In this document: piece by piece, positions 58,301-64,000 of the stretch
Numbering within the stretch: position 1 is the first letter of the stretch
Layout: the number at the start of each line of letters is the position of its first letter
Source of the DNA: Ryuthela nishihirai
Lineage: Eukaryota; Arthropoda; Arachnida; Araneae; Heptathelidae
NCBI GenBank assembly: GCA_038380435.1
Contig: JAWZYU010000731.1
Coordinates: forward strand, 1-64,000
Length of the DNA: 64,000 nt
Direction: 5' to 3'
Notes under the pieces: model-generated
Told to the model about the DNA's origin: nothing
Seen by the model: the letters and a program-made list of their open reading frames with translations, nothing else
The model's database searches: none
Translations under genes and position numbers: made by a program

Positions 58301-61300
58301 ATATTTATATATGTGTTACCAGATTGCATTGTTCTAAAAGGAGGACAAAACACTGGAAATGGCGTACAAAGGAGGACATACATTCAATTTTGTGAAATAA
58401 AATAAATATTTTCCAAATAAAGTTTCTTTCAGTACCGACTTCAGTCAGAAAAAGGCAGATACTAATTATTCAGTACACTTCAAAATATATATATATATGT
58501 GTGTTACCATATTGCATTGTTCTAAAAGGAGGACAAAACACTGGAAATGGTGGACAAAAAAGACATACTTTCAATTTTGTGAAATAAAATAAGTTTTTTC
58601 CAACTAAAGTCTCTTTTAGTACCGACTTCAGTCAGAAAAAGGCAAATACTAATTATTCAGTACACTTCAAAATATATATATATGTGTTACCATATTGCAT
58701 TGTTCTAAAAGGAGGACAAAACACTGGAAATGGTGGACAAAGGAGGACATACTTTCAATTTTGTGAAATAAAATAAGTTTTTTCCAACTAAAGTTTCTTT
58801 CAGTACCGACTTCAGTCAGAAAAAGGCAAATACTAATTATTCAGTACACTTCAAAATATATATATGTGTTACCAGATTGCATTGTTCTAAAACGAGGACA
58901 AAACACTGGAAATGGTGGACAAAAGAGGACATACTTTCAATTTTGTGAAATAAAATAAGTTTTTTTCCAACTAAAGTTTCTTTCAGTACCGACTTCAGTC
59001 AGAAAAAGGCAAATGCTAATTATTCAGTACACTTCAAAATATATATATATATGTGTTACCAGATTGCATTGTTCTAAAAGGAGGACAAAATACTGGAAAT
59101 GGTGGACAAAGGAGGACATACTTTCAATTTTATGAAATAAAATAAGTTTTTTCCAACTAAAGTTTCTATCAGTACCGACTTCAGTCAGAAAAAGGCAAAT
59201 ACTAATTATTCAGTACAGTTCAAAATATATATATGTGCTACCAGATTGCATTGTTCTAAAAGGAGGACAAAACACTGGAAATGGTGGACAAAGGAGGACA
59301 TACTTTCAATTTTGTGAAATTAAATAAGTTTTTTCCAACTAAAGTTTCTTTCAGTACCGACTTCAGTCAGAAAAAGGCAAATACTAATTATTCAGTACAC
59401 TTCAAAATATATATATATGTGCTACCAGATTGCATTGTTCTAAAAGGAGGACAAAACACTGGAAATGGTGGACAAAGGAGGACATACTTTCAAATTTGTG
59501 AAATAAAATAAGTTTTTTCCAACTAAAGTTTCTTTCAGTACCGACTTCAGTCAGAAAAAGGCAAATACTAATTATTCAGTACACTTCAAAATATATATAT
59601 ATATGTGTTACCAGATTGCATTGTTCTAAAAGGAGGACAAAACGCTGGAAATGGTGGACAAAGGAGGACATACTTTCAATTTTATGAAATAAAATAAGTT
59701 TTTTCCAACTAAAGTTTCTTTCAGTACCGACTTCAGTCAGAAAAAGGCAAATACTAATTATCCAGTACAGTTCAAAATATATATATATGTGCTACCAGAT
59801 TGCATTGTTCTAAAAGGAGGACAAAACACTGGAAATGGTGGACAAAGGAGGACATACTTCCAATTTTGTGAAATAAAATAAGTTTTTTCCAACTAAAGTT
59901 TCTTTCAGTACCGACTTCAGTCAGAAAAAGGCAAATACTAATTATTCAGTACACTTCAAAATATATATATATGTGCTACCAGATTGCATTGTTCTAAAAG
60001 GAGGACAAAACACTGGAAATGGTGGACAAAGGAAGACATACTTTCAAATTTGTGAAATAAAATAAGTTTTTTCCAACTAAAGTCTCTTTTAGTACCGACT
60101 TCAGTCAGAAAAAGGCAAATACTAATTATTCAGTACACTTCGAAATATATATATATGTGTTACCAGATTGCATTGTTCTAAAAGGAGGACAAAACACTGG
60201 AAATGGTGGACAAAGGAGGACATACTTTCAATTTTGTGAAATAAAATAAGTTTTTTCCAACTAAAGTTTCTTTCAGTACCGACTTCAGTCGGAAAAGGGC
60301 AAATACTAATTATTCAGTACACTTCAAAATATATATATGTGTTACCAGATTGCATTGTTCTAAAACGAGGACAAAACACTGGAAATGGTGGACAAAGGAG
60401 GACATACTTTCAATTTTGTGAAATAAAATGAGTTTTTTCCAACTAAAGTTTCTTTCAGTACCGACTTCAGTCAGAAAAAGGCAAATACTAATTATCCAGT
60501 ACAGTTCAAAATATTTATATATGTGTTACCAGATTGCATTGTTCTAAAAGGAGGACAAAACACTGGAAATGGTGGACAAAGGAGGACATACTTTCAATTT
60601 TGTGAAATAAAATAAGTTTTTTCCAACTAAAGTCTCTTTCAGTACCGACTTTAGCCAGAAAAAGGCAAATACTAATTATTCAGTACACTTCAAAATATAT
60701 ATGTGTTACCAGATTGCATTGTTCTAAAACGAGGACAAAACACTGGAAATGGTGGACAAAGGAGGACATACTTTCAATTTTGTGAAATAAAATAAGTTTT
60801 TCCAACTAAAGTTTCTTTCAGTACCGACTTCAGTCAGAAAAAGGCAAATACTAATTATCCAGTACAGTTCAAAATATTTATATATGTGTTACCAGATTGC
60901 ATTGTTCTAAAAGGAGGACAAAACACTGGAAATGGTGGACAAAGGAGGACATACTTTCAATTTTGGGAAATAAAATAAGTTTTTTCCAACTAAAGTCTCT
61001 TTTAGTACCGACTTCAGTCAGAAAAAGGCAAATACTAATTATTCAGTACACTTCAAAATATATATATGTGTGTTACCAGATTGCATTGTTCTAAAAGGAG
61101 GACAAAACACTGGAAATGGCGTACAAAGGAGGACATACTTTCAATTTTGTGAAATAAAATAAATATTTTCCAAATAAAGTTTCTTTCAGTACCGACTTCA
61201 GTCGGAAAAGGGCAAATACTAATTATTCAGTACACTTCAAAATATATATATATGTGTGTTACCAGATTGCATTGTTCTAAAAGGAGGACAAAACACTGGA

Positions 61301-63475
61301 AATGGTGGACAAAGGAGGACATACTTTAAATTTTATGAAATAAAATAAGTTTTTTCCAACTAAAGTTTCTTTCAGTACCGACTTCAGTCAGAAAAAGGCA
61401 AATACTAATTATTCAGTACAGTTCAAAATATATATATATGTGCTACCAGATTGCATTGTTCTAAAAGGAGGACAAAACACTGGAAATGGTGGACAAAGGA
61501 GGACATACTTTCAATTTTGTGAAATAAAATAAGTTTTTTCCAACTAAAGTTTCTTTCAGTACCGACTTCAGTCAGAAAAAGGCAAATACTAATTATTCAG
61601 TACACTTCAAAATATATATATATGTGCTACCAGATTGCATTGTTCTAAAAGGAGGACAAAACACTGGAAATGGTGGACAAAGGAGGACATACTTTCAAAT
61701 TTGTGAAATAAAATAAGTTTTTTCCAACTAAAGTTTCTTTCAGTACCGACTTCAGTCAGAAAAAGGCAAATACTAATTATTCAGTACACTTCAAAATATA
61801 TATATATATGTGTTACCAGATTGCATTGTTCTAAAAGGAGGACAAAACACTGGAAATGGTGGACAAAGGAGGACATACTTTCAATTTTATGAAATAAAAT
61901 AAGTTTTTTCCAACTAAAGTTTCTTTCAGTACCGACTTCAGTCAGAAAAAGGCAAATACTAATTATCCAGTACAGTTCAAAATATATATATATATGTGCT
62001 ACCAGATTGCATTGTTCTAAAAGGAGGACAAAACACTGGAAATGGTGGACAAAGGAGGACATACTTCCAATTTTGTGAAATAAAATAAGTTTTTTCCAAC
62101 TAAAGTTTCTTTCAGTACCGACTTCAGTCAGAAAAAGGCAAATACTAATTATTCAGTACACTTCAAAATATATATATATGTGCTACCAGATTGCATTGTT
62201 CTAAAAGGAGGACAAAACACTGTAAATGGTGGACAAAGGAAGACATACTTTCAAATTTGTGAAATAAAATAAGTTTTTTCCAACTAAAGTCTCTTTTAGT
62301 ACCGACTTCAGTCAGAAAAAGGCAAATACTAATTATTCAGTACACTTCGAAATATATATATATGTGTTACCAGATTGCATTGTTCTAAAAGGAGGACAAA
62401 ACACTGGAAATGGTGGACAAAGGAGGACATACTTTCAATTTTGTGAAATAAAATAAGTTTTTTCCAACTAAAGTTTCTTTCAGTACCGACTTCAGTCGGA
62501 AAAAGGCAAATACTAATTATTCAGTACACTTGAAAATATATATATATATGTGTTACCAGATTGCATTGTTCTAAAAGGAGGATAAAACACTGGAAATGGT
62601 GGACAAAGGAGGACATACTTTCAATTTTGTGAAATAAAATAAGTTTTTTCCAACTAAAGTCTCTTTCAGTACCGACTTCAGCCAGAAAAAGGCAAATACT
62701 AATTATTCAGTACACTTCAAAATATATATGTGTTACCAGATTGCATTGTTCTAAAACGATGACAAAACACTGGAAATGGTGGACAAAGGAGGACATACTT
62801 TCAATTTTGTGAAATAAAATAAGTTTTTCCAACTAAAGTCTCTTTTAGTACCGACTTCAGTCAGAAAAAGGCAAATACTAATTATTCAGTACACTTCAAA
62901 ATATATATATGTGTGTTACCAGATTGCATTGTTCTAAAAGGAGGACAAAACACTGGAAATGGCGTACAATGGAGGACATACTTTCAATTTTGTGAAATAA
63001 AATAAATATTTTCCAAATAAAGTTTCTTTCAGTACCGACTTCAGTCAGAAAAAGGCAGATACTAATTATTCAGTACACTTCAAAATATATATATATGTGT
63101 GTTACCAGATTGCATTGTTCTAAAAGGAGGACAAAACACTGGAAATGGTGGACAAAAAAGGACATACTTTCAATTTTGTGAAATAAAATAAGTTTTTTCC
63201 AACTAAAGTCTCTTTTAGTACCGACTTCAGTCAGAAAAAGGCAAATACTAATTATTCAGTACACTTCAAAATATATATATATGTGTTACCAGATTGCATT
63301 GTTCTAAAAGGAGGACAAAACACTGGAAATGGTGGACAAAGGAGGACATACTTTCAATTTTGTGAAATAAAATAAGTTTTTTCCAACGAAAGTCTCTTTC
63401 AGTACCGACTTCAGTCAGAAAAACGCAAATACTAATTATTCAGTACACTTCAAAATATATATATACAGGGTGATT

Positions 63476-64000
63476 CAGAATTCATCATCAATATTTAGTG
63501 GGGAGGAAGGGAATAAGAAAAGAAAGAGATTTCACATAGGAAAGTATGGGGGCAGACGAACGCATGGTGGTGTAGAGGGCGCTGTGTGTACACACCTCTC
63601 ATACAGAAGCACAGCTGTTTGACGCGTGCAGTCAGTTGTCATTCGACAAGGTGAATTTGCAGAAGTAACATGAACCGGTATACGTGGAATGAATGTGCAG
63701 ATATGCATGTAACTTACGGTGCAGCAGGAGAAAGATGTCTTCGAGCCAGGCAATTGTATGCAGCGCGCTTCCCAAACCGCCGTGTGCCACAGCATCAAAT
63801 GTTTTCACGTATTCATCGCCAACTGCGTGAAACAGGATCGTTTGCTGCTAGTAATGTTAATCGAGGGAGGCGCAGATCGGCACGGACAGTAGCAGTAGAG
63901 GAAGCTGTCCTACAGGAAATCGAGGAACAACCTGGTGCTAGCACACGAGGTATGGCTAGGCAGTTTGGAATTTCGCAAGCAACAGCGTGGCGGATATTAC
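63476..64000 (+). mobile_element. DUF4817-type DNA transposon, left part
   Basis: It begins CAGGGTGATTCAGAATTCAT after a TA (63474–63475) at the satellite edge. About 195 bp of untranslated sequence follows, then an open transposase frame. The first bases CAGGGTGA-TC match the ends of the 440-bp elements, so the two are probably of one superfamily but not one family. The right end is beyond the window. Confidence 0.82.
63670..64000 (+). CDS. DUF4817-type transposase, N-terminal part (runs off window)
   Basis: 110 codons open from ATG at 63670 to the window end, no stop or shift. Residues 1–60 (MNRYTWNECADMHVTYGAAG … ARFPNRRVPQHQMFSRIHRQ, then LRETGSF) fit the DUF4817 helix-turn-helix of arthropod transposons. 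NRGRRRSAR follows, a basic linker. Then VEEAVLQEIEEQPGASTRGM and ARQFGISQATAWRIL form a second helix-turn-helix of the paired-like, Tc1 kind. In known relatives a DDE-type catalytic domain follows; it would lie beyond 64000. The start is the first ATG in frame and gives the family's usual N-terminus. The intact frame suggests a young copy. Confidence 0.85.
   Translation, partial: MNRYTWNECADMHVTYGAAGERCLRARQLYAARFPNRRVPQHQMFSRIHRQLRETGSFAASNVNRGRRRSARTVAVEEAVLQEIEEQPGASTRGMARQFGISQATAWRIL

Larger units (their letters stand above)
46258..63473. repeat. ~182-bp AT-rich satellite array
   Basis: Tandem units begin TTACCAGATTGCATTGTTCT and run AAAAGGAGGACAAAACACTG, ATGGTGGACAAAGGAGGACA, CTTTCAATTTTGTGAAATAA, TTTTTTCCAACTAAAGTTTC and GTACCGACTTCAGTCAGAAA. 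They end in a TA microsatellite of varying length. Period is about 180–184 bp, giving roughly 85–90 units over 17.2 kb. Variant units recur in blocks, such as GGCGTACAA units near 55410, 57810, 58360, 61120 and 62960, and translation-identical stretches at 54049 and 61781. This is higher-order amplification. It lies in the dynein intron after exon l, or, if the gene ended elsewhere, beside it. Confidence 0.95.

Noticed and set aside
63532..63798. 88-codon minus-strand frame at the right edge
   Set aside because: It is a shadow of the transposase frame on the + strand, which has clear domain resemblance.

Overview
The window is eukaryotic genomic DNA and almost entirely intron. Short, phase-consistent exons with GT/GC–AG borders lie on the + strand and join into one continuous 666-codon reading frame. 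It encodes the C-terminal half of the motor of a single-headed axonemal (inner-arm) dynein heavy chain of the DNAH3/7/12 group, most like DNAH3. The AT-rich introns, Tc1/mariner- and hAT-type elements, tRNA-headed SINEs and a DUF4817-like transposase suggest an arthropod. A chelicerate such as a spider is plausible, but that is a guess from element types.

Layout. 0.46–43.9 kb: twelve exons, from the distal stalk coiled coil through AAA5 and AAA6 into the C-terminal region, separated by introns of about 1.3–9.4 kb. The intron after the last visible exon (ends 43909) runs past the window end, so it exceeds 20 kb. The exons for the extreme C-terminus are not seen.

The introns hold: (1) at least 24 copies of one tRNA-headed SINE whose 169-bp tail module occurs 1 to 6 times per copy; (2) a compound, palindromic Tc1-like MITE family with TA flanks; (3) a hAT-like MITE whose left end has been amplified into a 128-bp tandem array (7.4–10.8 kb); (4) a head-to-head cluster of dead APE-type LINE copies (11.8–17.2 kb); (5) a 54-bp minisatellite kept in exact register over 6.6 kb (19.6–26.3 kb); (6) a SINE-bounded inverted plus direct duplication (30.1–34.4 kb); (7) a second SINE family and a mariner remnant.

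46.26–63.47 kb: one array of a ~182-bp AT-rich satellite, roughly 85–90 copies. It carries three nearly identical copies of a 440-bp transposon deletion derivative that multiplied together with the array. At 63.48 kb a different but related-looking transposon begins, with an open transposase frame running off the window.

The only host protein-coding gene supported is the dynein gene. The other long open frames are by-products of repeats or transposon coding remains.
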